The notes under the pieces are model-generated. The model was not told where the DNA came from. It did no database searches and was given only the letters and a program-made list of their open reading frames with translations. A DNA stretch of 47,663 nt from Candidatus Cloacimonadota bacterium (GTDB lineage: Bacteria > Cloacimonadota > Cloacimonadia > Cloacimonadales > JAJBBL01): NCBI GenBank assembly GCA_019429305.1, contig JAHYIR010000013.1, positions 1 through 47,663 on the forward strand, in the 5' to 3' direction. Positions 8,106 through 15,824 of the stretch are shown one piece after another (the first letter of the stretch is position 1; the number at the start of each line of letters is the position of its first letter). A program made the position numbers and the translations under genes.

Positions 8106-9386
8106 ATGTTTAGTGATTTAAATTATCTAAAAATACTTGGCTTTTTATTCCTCTCTGCCTACTTTTCAGGATCTGAGACAGCTTTTTTCTCTATTGGCAA
8201 GATTCAACAAAAGAAACTGGAAATGCAACATGATCATTCCTCCAATAGAACTTTACGTTTACTCAATAAACCAAGGCAACTTCTTATAACAATTCTATTG
8301 GGAAATACTATTGTAAATGTAGCTGCTTCTTCGATAGCAGCTGTCATCACTGTTACTTATGCTCAACATTTTTGGCCTGATAAGCAGATCCCTATCTGGA
8401 TGCTCATACTATCAATGGTTATTATGACTATTTTGCTGGTTTTTTTTGGGGAGATTACTCCCAAGTTATTTGCTATCTCACATGCTGAAAGATTTGCTAA
8501 ATATTCGGGCTTTTTCATAGAACTTCTTAAATACATTTTTTATCCTATCATTCAATTGTTAGTCATTATAAGTAAACTTTTTTCAATTAAAGTTGATCAT
8601 TTCTCTGATGCTCATACTAATTTCACGACAGAAGATCTAAAAAATCTGCTCGATTCCAAATCACGATATCATCCCCTAAATGATAGTGAGAAGAAAATTA
8701 TCTCGGGAATCTTTAAGTTCACTTCCACCGAAACAAAGAAAATCATGGTACCGAGGGTTGATATAAAGGGAGTTTCTATCGAAGAAAGCATCGAATCTAT
8801 TAGTGAACAGATTATCAACTCCGGGTATTCCAGACTACCGGTGTATAATAAGAATATTGATGATATGGTCGGCATTATTTATGCTAAAGATATTATACTT
8901 AATCCTGATAATCAAACTATTGATAAGTTGCTCAGAAAACCGATATTTGTGACTGAAAATACTAAGATACAAACACTTTTAAATCTTTTCAGGGCAAGAA
9001 AGACTCATATGGCAATAGTAGTGGATGAGTATGGTGGGACTTCAGGTTTAATTACTCTGGAAGACATATTAGAAGAGCTCGTTGGAGAAATTGTCGATGA
9101 ATACGATCAAGAGATCCCTCATCTAAATCGCCTATCCGAAAATGAGTTTCTTGCCAGCGGTATGTTAAATATTACAGATCTTAATGAGGAGTTGAATTTA
9201 AATATTGATGCCGACAAGTATGATAATCTAGCTGCTTTTCTGTATGACAAATTTAACAGGGTGCCAAATATAGAAGAAAAGATCGAATACAATGAACAGG
9301 CATTGTTTATTATTGCCAGTGTTAAAGGACAACGAATAGAATCAGTAAGGATTATTCTCTATAAAGATGAAGAGTTTGAGTTTTAA
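8106..9386 (+). CDS. CNNM/CorC-family membrane protein with CBS pair
   Basis: A 426-residue protein: DUF21/CNNM transmembrane domain (residues 1-150, starting with the characteristic FSGSETAFFSI), a CBS pair (about 208-335, MVPRVDIKGV to DEYGGTSGLITLEDILEELVGEI), and a C-terminal CorC/HlyC domain (about 345-425). Such proteins are implicated in magnesium or other divalent-cation efflux; the old name haemolysin is misleading. It starts 13 bp after ybeY, and the next gene overlaps its end by 20 bp. ybeY-CNNM neighbourhoods are common in bacteria. Confidence 0.92.
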   Translation: MFSDLNYLKILGFLFLSAYFSGSETAFFSIGKIQQKKLEMQHDHSSNRTLRLLNKPRQLLITILLGNTIVNVAASSIAAVITVTYAQHFWPDKQIPIWMLILSMVIMTILLVFFGEITPKLFAISHAERFAKYSGFFIELLKYIFYPIIQLLVIISKLFSIKVDHFSDAHTNFTTEDLKNLLDSKSRYHPLNDSEKKIISGIFKFTSTETKKIMVPRVDIKGVSIEESIESISEQIINSGYSRLPVYNKNIDDMVGIIYAKDIILNPDNQTIDKLLRKPIFVTENTKIQTLLNLFRARKTHMAIVVDEYGGTSGLITLEDILEELVGEIVDEYDQEIPHLNRLSENEFLASGMLNITDLNEELNLNIDADKYDNLAAFLYDKFNRVPNIEEKIEYNEQALFIIASVKGQRIESVRIILYKDEEFEF

Positions 9387-10164
9387 GACATTATTGCTCA
9401 TAGTGCTTATTTTGAGTATCTCTGGTGGAGATTTGCTTTTTTCAGCAGATGAAGTCGTTGATACTAATATTCAATTCACTTTTGCTATACGTTATCTGGG
9501 TCTGAAAGTAGCAGATGTTCGGTTAAATGACACAAGAACCCAAAATGAAGGAAGAATCGACGTAATAGCAAAATCAGTTTCTTTAGGAAATATACTTTTT
9601 AAGATCAACAATAAATACTCTGTAGAATATCAAAGAGATTACATTCCTTATAGTTATAGTAAGTCAATCGAGCAAAAGAACTTTACTCAAGAAAAAACGA
9701 CTCTTTGGTTTCCTCTGGAAAAGAGAATGGAAATTAAAGTTGATAATACATTAGCCAGCCATTTTCATTATGAGGAAGAGCAATTCCATGACTTCTTCTC
9801 AGCTCTGCTTTATATCAGAGATCATATTGTATCTAAAGAACCACAAGATATATATATATATGCTAATAGCAACTTTTGGGTTGCTCAAATCAGCAAATTA
9901 GGAGAGGATAAAATAGGTAAGAGAAATACTATCAAATATAGTATTAACTTTCAACAGAGTAGCAATAATCAGAAACAAAGAAGTGATGTCTTAACCAATA
10001 ATATCATCAAAGAAGATAACACTCTATATCTCTGGTTTACCGATGATGATGAACGATTGCCTTTGCAAGCAGAATATGATACATCTCCCTTTTCAGTATT
10101 TTGGACTTTGGAGAGTTATGAGATTTCCTCACCCATTAGTTATCAGAATAGAAATTTCGAGTAA
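9367..10164 (+). CDS. Secreted DUF3108-like protein
   Basis: A 265-residue protein with a signal peptide (hydrophobic residues 8-20, cleavage near LLFSADE). The mature part begins with FTFAIRYLGLKVADVRLN and continues as alternating strands with conserved-looking YSVEYQRDYIP and LPLQAEYDTSPF. This matches my memory of DUF3108 proteins, beta-rich periplasmic proteins of unknown function with an outer-membrane-lipid-like fold. It overlaps the CNNM gene by 20 bp and shares one base with the following VanZ-like gene, so translation is probably coupled. Exact role unknown. Confidence 0.6.
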   Translation: MKSLSFKTLLLIVLILSISGGDLLFSADEVVDTNIQFTFAIRYLGLKVADVRLNDTRTQNEGRIDVIAKSVSLGNILFKINNKYSVEYQRDYIPYSYSKSIEQKNFTQEKTTLWFPLEKRMEIKVDNTLASHFHYEEEQFHDFFSALLYIRDHIVSKEPQDIYIYANSNFWVAQISKLGEDKIGKRNTIKYSINFQQSSNNQKQRSDVLTNNIIKEDNTLYLWFTDDDERLPLQAEYDTSPFSVFWTLESYEISSPISYQNRNFE

Positions 10165-10568
10165 TGCTTGAAGGTAATCAGAAAAAAAAATTCTTAACAA
10201 TCCTGTTTGTTTTTTGGTGTGTAATTATTTTTCTACTCTCTGTAGTTCCTACTGATGAAACACCACTTTCCTCAATAACTTTTATAGATAAGATAGCACA
10301 TTTCTTGCAGTATTTGATTTTTGCTTTGCTTTACTACTTTATGAGATCATACCAGCAAAGATCTGCTGAAAAAATCATCAGAGAGTTAATCTTTTTATCA
10401 ATCATAATCTCAATAACAAACGAATTTATTCAAATCCCAATACCGGGAAGAGAATTTTGCTTGCTTGATATTGCAGCAAATTTTATCGGTTTCTTAGTAG
10501 TAATCATTTATCTTATTATGAGAACCAAAAAGAAAAAATGGCTAAGAAATGAAAGGAATGAGAAATAA
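10164..10568 (+). CDS. VanZ-like family membrane protein
   Basis: A 134-residue protein with four hydrophobic helices and family features: LSVVPTDETPLSS, then DKIAHFLQYLIFALLYYF (the conserved DK.xHF.xY helix), then a Glu in ITNEFIQIPIPGREFCLLDIAANFIG. VanZ gives low teicoplanin resistance in enterococci, but these short VanZ-like proteins are widespread and mostly uncharacterised. Start TAATG shares one base with the upstream stop; the next gene begins inside its 3' end. Confidence 0.85.
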   Translation: MLEGNQKKKFLTILFVFWCVIIFLLSVVPTDETPLSSITFIDKIAHFLQYLIFALLYYFMRSYQQRSAEKIIRELIFLSIIISITNEFIQIPIPGREFCLLDIAANFIGFLVVIIYLIMRTKKKKWLRNERNEK

Positions 10569-11820
10569 TTATATACCTTTGACAGACGTCTGGAAGTGGC
10601 GTTTTGTCGAAGAAACGATACACAGTGTAATGAGTTTTTTTAACTACAATGAAGCTAGACCACCCATTTTAATTTCGAATGATGTTATCAAAAAGATATA
10701 CTATTCTTTTAGTGATAAAAAGGGATTGGATAATTTGATCAGTAAGCTGTATCAAATAGAATCCGAAGAGAAATTGAGTTTAAGACCAGATGGAACGGTA
10801 ACCTATCTGAGTCAATACAAGAAGCTTTCTGATGATAGATCAATTAATAGAATTTACTACATAGGACCGATGTTCCACCGATCTAATAGCGAATCAGCTT
10901 CTGATGGGCAATTCCATCAATTCGGCGCTGAAGCCCTTGGAAGTAGTTCCTATATAATTGATGTAGAAGTTATTCGACTCGGTTTAAATATCTTTAAGAA
11001 ATTTGGACTGACCGATGTTAAACTCGAGTTAAGTAGTTTCGGTTGTGAAGTATGCAGACCATCATATATCAAAGAGTTGACACATTACTGGAAAGGATTG
11101 GATAACAAGTTGTGTAAAAAATGTAGTACTGATTACACCCCCTACAAAATTGAAAGTGCTGATTGTAAAAATTGCCAAAACCTATGGGAAAAAAGCCCTT
11201 CGATTTTTGACTATTTATGTAAGGATTGCCAAGAAAACTTTGGATTAATAAAAAGAGCATTAGCAAATCTCATGATTACTTATACAATAAACCCTAAAAT
11301 CAAGATGAATTTCGAATACTATAATCAGATAGTTTTTAGGTATCGCACGGTAAATAACAAAAAAAACCACTATATTGGTAGTGGTGGAAGATATGATTAT
11401 TTAGCTAAAAGCATTACAGGGAAAGTATTACCAGCAATTGGGTTGTCGTCAAATACAGAAGAATTGATATCTTTGTTAGAAGAGAAAAAACTCTTTCCTG
11501 AGCAGACTAATTTATTCAAGGTTTATATCATGGCAACTCACCTGGATCTAGAAATAACTTTGCTGCAAATAGTACAAGAATTACACGATAATAACATTAA
11601 AGTTATTATTGGAACTACAGAGTCTAATTATCATAATCAATTAAAAGTTGCTCAGAATGATGGTTCTTCTTTGATGATTGTTATTGATAATGAGATGATT
11701 AGAGAAGGGAAAGCTACAATCTATAATCTTGTAAAGAATCACAAAGAAATCATCAATATAAGTGATATACTAAAAAATGTACTACGGCTTAAAAAAGCTC
11801 TAAGTAACGATGTTTATTAA
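10549..11820 (+). CDS. Histidyl-tRNA synthetase paralogue with degraded catalytic motifs
   Basis: A 423-residue protein with the full length and order of bacterial HisRS: class II core, Cys-rich insertion with four CxxC pairs (166/169, 189/192, 206/209, 224/227) and an HGTP anticodon-binding domain (about 322-420). Family landmarks remain: LRPDGT (78-83), YYIGPMF (103-109), QFHQFGAEALG. The catalytic parts do not: the motif 2 Arg after GPMF is His110 and the following Glu and basic loop residues are lost; the RGLDYY histidine-binding motif is MNFEYY (253-258); the motif 3 Arg is Glu305 in LSSNTEEL. It should not charge tRNA. It may be a HisZ-like regulator or another repurposed HisRS. It overlaps the VanZ gene by 20 bp; ATG 10558 is an alternative start. 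Confidence 0.75.
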   Translation: MKGMRNNYIPLTDVWKWRFVEETIHSVMSFFNYNEARPPILISNDVIKKIYYSFSDKKGLDNLISKLYQIESEEKLSLRPDGTVTYLSQYKKLSDDRSINRIYYIGPMFHRSNSESASDGQFHQFGAEALGSSSYIIDVEVIRLGLNIFKKFGLTDVKLELSSFGCEVCRPSYIKELTHYWKGLDNKLCKKCSTDYTPYKIESADCKNCQNLWEKSPSIFDYLCKDCQENFGLIKRALANLMITYTINPKIKMNFEYYNQIVFRYRTVNNKKNHYIGSGGRYDYLAKSITGKVLPAIGLSSNTEELISLLEEKKLFPEQTNLFKVYIMATHLDLEITLLQIVQELHDNNIKVIIGTTESNYHNQLKVAQNDGSSLMIVIDNEMIREGKATIYNLVKNHKEIINISDILKNVLRLKKALSNDVY

Positions 11821-11832
11821 GAGGAGAATCAT

Positions 11833-12207
11833 ATGAAAGCAATTCATACTTATGGAGCCCCAACTGCTATTGGTCCTTATTCTCAGGCAACTTTCAAAAA
11901 AGGGTTTTTATTTATATCAGGTCAGATTGGTATAGATCCAGCAACCGGACAACTTGGTAAATCTTTTGAAGCCCAAGCAGATCAAATATTCACAAGCTTA
12001 AGTAACATTCTTAATGCAGCTAACATGTCTTTTAGAAATGTTGTGAAAGTTACCATCTTTATCGAAGATTTAATGAATTTCGAATCTCTTAATAAAATTT
12101 ATGCTCGAAATTTCAGTGAACCTTATCCTGCTAGAGAGACAGTACAAGTATCTCGCTTACCGCTTAATGCAGCTTTAGAAATATCACTAATTGCTTGTGA
12201 TTTATAA
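11833..12207 (+). CDS. ridA: RidA-family enamine/imine deaminase
   Basis: A 124-residue protein, the usual RidA size, with PTAIGPYSQA near the N-terminus, GQIGIDPATGQL, and the active-site region PARETVQVSRLPLNAALEI that carries the conserved Arg and Glu. RidA hydrolyses reactive 2-aminoacrylate and other enamines formed by PLP enzymes such as threonine dehydratase. GAGGAG lies 8 bp before the ATG. It is the last gene of the pgpH operon. Confidence 0.93.
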   Translation: MKAIHTYGAPTAIGPYSQATFKKGFLFISGQIGIDPATGQLGKSFEAQADQIFTSLSNILNAANMSFRNVVKVTIFIEDLMNFESLNKIYARNFSEPYPARETVQVSRLPLNAALEISLIACDL

Positions 12208-12230
12208 GAGATTATTAGAAAATTTCTGAT

Positions 12231-12257
12231 CCGGTTTTAACTGGTTTTCTTTCTTTT
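12231..12257 (+). terminator. Weak candidate terminator after ridA
   Basis: CCGGTT TT AACTGG followed by TTTTCTTTCTTTT. The stem is short (five to six pairs, one G-U), so this is only plausible; it overlaps the 3' end of the convergent gene. Confidence 0.3.
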
Positions 12258-12626
12258 CAGAGTGATCACAATTTCATATTGATTAGGTGGTTTATCCCAA
12301 ATCTCTTGAGATAAGTACTCTTTAGGGTTATCAATAATCTCTTGTTCTGACACTTCCTGTACTTTTTGGTCTTTATCAAGTACCCAATAATGTTTGACTT
12401 TTTTTGTATCAGTATCGGTAATCTTCTTTTTTGTCGGCATAAGTTCTCCTTTTATTTCATAATCTGGATAAGATTGGATATATTCGGACAGCATTTCATA
12501 AGAAACACTGTCCATATAGAGTTTACATCTATTAGGACAGTTTAGAGCACAAACAAAAATGCTCTCAAATCTCCTTGTTAGAGGACAAATCAAGTTAGTT
12601 TTTTTCTTTATCTGTTCTTCGGACAT
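12237..12626 (-). CDS. Uncharacterised Cys-containing protein downstream of dapA
   Basis: A 129-residue soluble protein I do not recognise. Four cysteines lie close together near the N-terminus (CPLTRRFESIFVCALNCPNR, then CKLY: spacing C-x11-C-x3-C-x3-C), which could bind zinc or an Fe-S cluster. A middle segment is rich in Lys/Thr, and the C-terminal part ends with a predicted strand EIVITLKRKK. It begins 8 bp after dapA and is the last gene of the long minus-strand operon. There is no clear ribosome-binding site, which fits translation coupled to dapA. No signal peptide or membrane segment. Confidence 0.6.
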   Translation of the reverse strand: MSEEQIKKKTNLICPLTRRFESIFVCALNCPNRCKLYMDSVSYEMLSEYIQSYPDYEIKGELMPTKKKITDTDTKKVKHYWVLDKDQKVQEVSEQEIIDNPKEYLSQEIWDKPPNQYEIVITLKRKKTS

Positions 12627-12634
12627 TAATCAGT

Positions 12635-13513
12635 TTATTTTATTAACTCAAGCTTTTTAAGAACCTCTTCAACCTTTTGCAGGTTTTCTGATTCTAAAAA
12701 GTATAATGGTAAACGAATCTCTCTTTCTATATATCCCATCAGGTGTAAAGCTTCCTTAACAGGTATAGGGTTTGTTTCGATGAATAGTACTTGGTTCAGT
12801 TCCAGTAAATCCAGATGTATTGCTTTCGCTTTTTCATAATCTCCTTTCAAGCAGAGATTGATCAATTTGCTCATCAGAGAGGGCACAATATTTGCTGTAA
12901 CCGAGACCGTTCCTTTACCACCGCAACACATAATAGGAAGATTCAGCATATCTTCACCTGATAGTAGAGAAAAATCCTTTGGAGCGTATTTAATAATCTT
13001 GGTTATTTGAGCAATATTGCCACTGGCTTCTTTAATTGCGACTATTCGTTCACAATCTTCAGCCAGCCGGATTACAGTTTCTGCTGTTATATTAATACTG
13101 GTTCGTCCGGGTACATTATAGATAACCAATGGAATATCTGTCTCTTCGTAAACTTTTTTAAAGAAGTAATACATTCCTTTTTGAGTCGGTTTGTTATAAT
13201 AAGGTGTGATAACAAGTGCATAATCAGCGCCTAACTGTTGTGCTTTCAATGTTTCAGCAATTGTCTTAGACAAATTATTTGTTCCCGTTCCAACCATGAC
13301 AGGTATTTTACCAGCTAACTTTTGAATAACATATCTGACAAAATATTCCTTTTCGTCACCAGCTAAAGTGGGAGATTCTCCAGTAGTACCACTGAGTAAT
13401 ATTCCATCTGTTTTACTTTCTAAATGAAAATCGAGAAGACGATCAACTGCATTATAGTCGATATCGTTATTCTTAAAAGGGGTTACCAAAGCAACAATAG
13501 AACCTTGAAGCAT
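12635..13513 (-). CDS. dapA: 4-hydroxy-tetrahydrodipicolinate synthase
   Basis: A 292-residue TIM-barrel lyase of standard length. The Schiff-base lysine is Lys161 in IVAIKEASGN, the catalytic tyrosine is Tyr132 in YNVPGR, and GTTGESPTL (42-50) is the substrate loop. It condenses pyruvate with aspartate semialdehyde in the lysine/diaminopimelate pathway, which supplies peptidoglycan. A strong AGGAGG precedes the ATG. It follows trmL by 18 bp in a minus-strand operon; no other dap genes are nearby. Confidence 0.95.
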   Translation of the reverse strand: MLQGSIVALVTPFKNNDIDYNAVDRLLDFHLESKTDGILLSGTTGESPTLAGDEKEYFVRYVIQKLAGKIPVMVGTGTNNLSKTIAETLKAQQLGADYALVITPYYNKPTQKGMYYFFKKVYEETDIPLVIYNVPGRTSINITAETVIRLAEDCERIVAIKEASGNIAQITKIIKYAPKDFSLLSGEDMLNLPIMCCGGKGTVSVTANIVPSLMSKLINLCLKGDYEKAKAIHLDLLELNQVLFIETNPIPVKEALHLMGYIEREIRLPLYFLESENLQKVEEVLKKLELIK

Positions 13514-13531
13514 TTTTCCTCCTATTATTTT

Positions 13532-14020
13532 TTATTGGAAAGAGAGTTGCCGCCAAGCTTCATATAATATGACGGCTACACTGTTAGCAAGGTTTAGTGA
13601 TCTTATATCTTCAGTCATGGGGATCCTTATAGTTTGTTCCGGATACTTATGAATTAATTCTGATGGTAGTCCTTTTGTCTCAGGTCCGAACATAAACACA
13701 TCTCCTCTTTCGTATTCAATATCTGTATGTATATACTTCCCTTTAGTTGTACAGAGGTATATATTTTGCGACTTGTACTTTTCAAAGAATAGTTCGATAT
13801 TTTCGTGAAACTCCAGATTTAGTTTATCCCAATAGTCCAATCCGGCACGTTTCAGGTACTTATCAGTCAAAAAAAACTTAATCGGCTTTATCAAGTGAAG
13901 TTTAGCATTACAGCCGACACAAATTCTTCCTATATTACCAGTATTTGAAGGTATTTCTGGATTGAAAAGTGCAACATGAAAGTTTAATTGATCATTACTT
14001 CTATCCATCGCATTAACCAT
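13532..14020 (-). CDS. trmL: tRNA (cytidine/uridine-34-2'-O)-methyltransferase, TrmL-like
   Basis: A 162-residue SPOUT-class methyltransferase. It shows the three motifs of the TrmL family: NPEIPSNTGNIGR (motif 1), FGPETKGLP (motif 2) and RSLNLANSVAVILYEAWRQ (motif 3, trefoil knot). TrmL methylates the ribose of the wobble base in some tRNA-Leu species. The start at 14020 overlaps the upstream gene by 37 bp; ATG 14008 is an alternative, and neither has a good ribosome-binding site. Confidence 0.92.
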   Translation of the reverse strand: MVNAMDRSNDQLNFHVALFNPEIPSNTGNIGRICVGCNAKLHLIKPIKFFLTDKYLKRAGLDYWDKLNLEFHENIELFFEKYKSQNIYLCTTKGKYIHTDIEYERGDVFMFGPETKGLPSELIHKYPEQTIRIPMTEDIRSLNLANSVAVILYEAWRQLSFQ

Positions 14021-15060
14021 CTATCCATAAGTTGGGGACTAATATCCACCAAATCTAATTTATCATTTAATATCGTTTGCGGTATTGGTACTTCATTAAA
14101 AGAGGTCGGTAGTATAACATTCTTATTAACTGGAAACATCCATTGGGAAGTGGGAATGCTTTTCTGAAACTCTATCGTTAGCATAAAATCAATAAATCTC
14201 TTAGCTAATTCGAGATTAGGGGTGTCTTTAACAATGCCAGCACCTTCAATTTGCATAAAACCACCTTCCTGTGGAATAAAAGCTTTATAGCGATCAGTAT
14301 TCTCAGTTTCAATATGATATGCTGGGCTCGTAGAATAACTAAGAACTATTGGGACTTCACCCGCTAACAACATGCTGTATGCTTCATCCCAAGAGGATGA
14401 GACAGTCAAAATGTTGTTCCTTATACTGCGCCAGAAATGTATATATCCATTTTCTCCAAAAGTAGCGATAGTCCACAATAATAATCCTAAACCGGGACTG
14501 GAAGTACGAGGATCTGAGATTACTATTTTATTCTTCCAGATACCATCCTGAATATTACCAAATGTTGCAGGAGGTTTATCAATTATATAAGAATCATAAA
14601 CGAAGGCAAAATAACCATAGTCATAAGGTGTCAGGTGATTAGTCTTATCAAAATGAAAGATCTCCGGAATATTATTCATGTTTTCTGATCTATAAGGCAT
14701 TAGCACCTTCTCGTGCAAAACTCTGCCTAACATTATGTTATCCAACCCTATAACGATATCAGCTTGAGGGTTATTCTTTTCCATAATAAGGCGATTCAAG
14801 ATATTACCAGCATCTCCGACACTTTCAACTATAACTTTTGATCCTGTTTTTTCTTCGAACAATGGAATGGTTGCATCTGCTAATCCCCAAGTTACAAAAC
14901 TATCGTAAGTATATATCTTCAGAATATTTGCTTCTCTGCTACTTCTAATACTTTGCTCTTTTTTGGTGCAACTAGTCATTGAAACATTAATGAGTAAAAA
15001 TAATATTAATATCAGGTTTCCTGATAAGGTCCGCAAAATATTTTTTCCCGATTTAATCAT
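13984..15060 (-). CDS. Thiamine-type ABC substrate-binding lipoprotein (ThiB-like)
   Basis: A 358-residue lipoprotein: signal peptide with lipobox MTSC, then KIYTYDSFVTWG, the usual start of ThiB/thiamine-binding proteins, followed by ADIVIGLDN and LTPYDYGYFAFVYD. The family delivers thiamine, or in relatives Fe3+ or polyamine, to an ABC permease. No ThiP permease or ThiQ ATPase is next to it; instead it shares the base A of TGATG with the stop of a MlaE-like permease gene. ATG 15060 is preferred over TTG 15063 for that reason. The ligand is uncertain. Confidence 0.8.
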   Translation of the reverse strand: MIKSGKNILRTLSGNLILILFLLINVSMTSCTKKEQSIRSSREANILKIYTYDSFVTWGLADATIPLFEEKTGSKVIVESVGDAGNILNRLIMEKNNPQADIVIGLDNIMLGRVLHEKVLMPYRSENMNNIPEIFHFDKTNHLTPYDYGYFAFVYDSYIIDKPPATFGNIQDGIWKNKIVISDPRTSSPGLGLLLWTIATFGENGYIHFWRSIRNNILTVSSSWDEAYSMLLAGEVPIVLSYSTSPAYHIETENTDRYKAFIPQEGGFMQIEGAGIVKDTPNLELAKRFIDFMLTIEFQKSIPTSQWMFPVNKNVILPTSFNEVPIPQTILNDKLDLVDISPQLMDRWLMRWIEVMIN

Positions 15061-15824
15061 CAATATCCTCCGAATAAAACTGCAGCTACAATAAAATCCA
15101 TTAACAGAATTAGTATTGAAGAATAAACAACACTCAAGGTCGCTACTTTACCAACCCCTTCTGCTCCACCTTCGGTACGACTACCACAATAACAGGCAAT
15201 AGAAGTTATCACTAAACCAAAGAAAAAAGCTTTTACCAGACCACCCCATAAATCCATCGGTCTGAAATAGTTTTTCATATTAACAAAAAAGGTATAAGCA
15301 TTCAGATCATACTTGAGTTTGGAGACAAAGAAAGCTGAGACAATACCGATAAGGTTAGCATAGATTGTTAACAGAGGCAGTATTATTATTCCGGCAATAA
15401 TTCTGGGTAGATAGAGGTAATCGTTAGGATCAACACCCATACTTTTCATGGCATCAATCTGTTCGCTGACCTTCATAGTGCCTATCTCTGCTGCTATTGC
15501 AGCACCGATCTTACCGGATAACACTAAAGCAGTTAGAACAGGAGCCAGTTCAGTCATTGTTGATTTCCCCACCATAACGCCTATCAAGCTTTGGGGTATG
15601 TATCCGCGAGTTTGATATGATGCTTGAACGGCAGTGACTAATCCGGTAAATCCTGAAGTAACTGTAATCAGAAGTAAAGAATCATAACCCATTTTTCTCA
15701 ATTGTTTAGTAAACTCGTAAAACCGGTTAAAGATTTTAGGTATTTTTGAGAGCACTGTCAGAGTAAATGAGATATAACTCCCCAATTGATAAATACTATT
15801 GATGATTAGTGAATTATAGATCAT
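15060..15824 (-). CDS. mlaE: MlaE-family lipid ABC permease
   Basis: A 254-residue protein with five to six helices and the MlaE signatures: MGYDSLLLITVTSGFTGLV, ELAPVLTALVLSGKIGAAIAAE (shown here only in part) and the segment AMKSMGVDPNDYLYLPR. MlaE is the inner-membrane permease of a phospholipid transport system that maintains outer-membrane asymmetry. The usual partners MlaF (ATPase) and MlaD (MCE protein) are not adjacent. The ATGA start overlaps the dnaB stop, so the two are coupled. Confidence 0.9.
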   Translation of the reverse strand: MIYNSLIINSIYQLGSYISFTLTVLSKIPKIFNRFYEFTKQLRKMGYDSLLLITVTSGFTGLVTAVQASYQTRGYIPQSLIGVMVGKSTMTELAPVLTALVLSGKIGAAIAAEIGTMKVSEQIDAMKSMGVDPNDYLYLPRIIAGIIILPLLTIYANLIGIVSAFFVSKLKYDLNAYTFFVNMKNYFRPMDLWGGLVKAFFFGLVITSIACYCGSRTEGGAEGVGKVATLSVVYSSILILLMDFIVAAVLFGGY

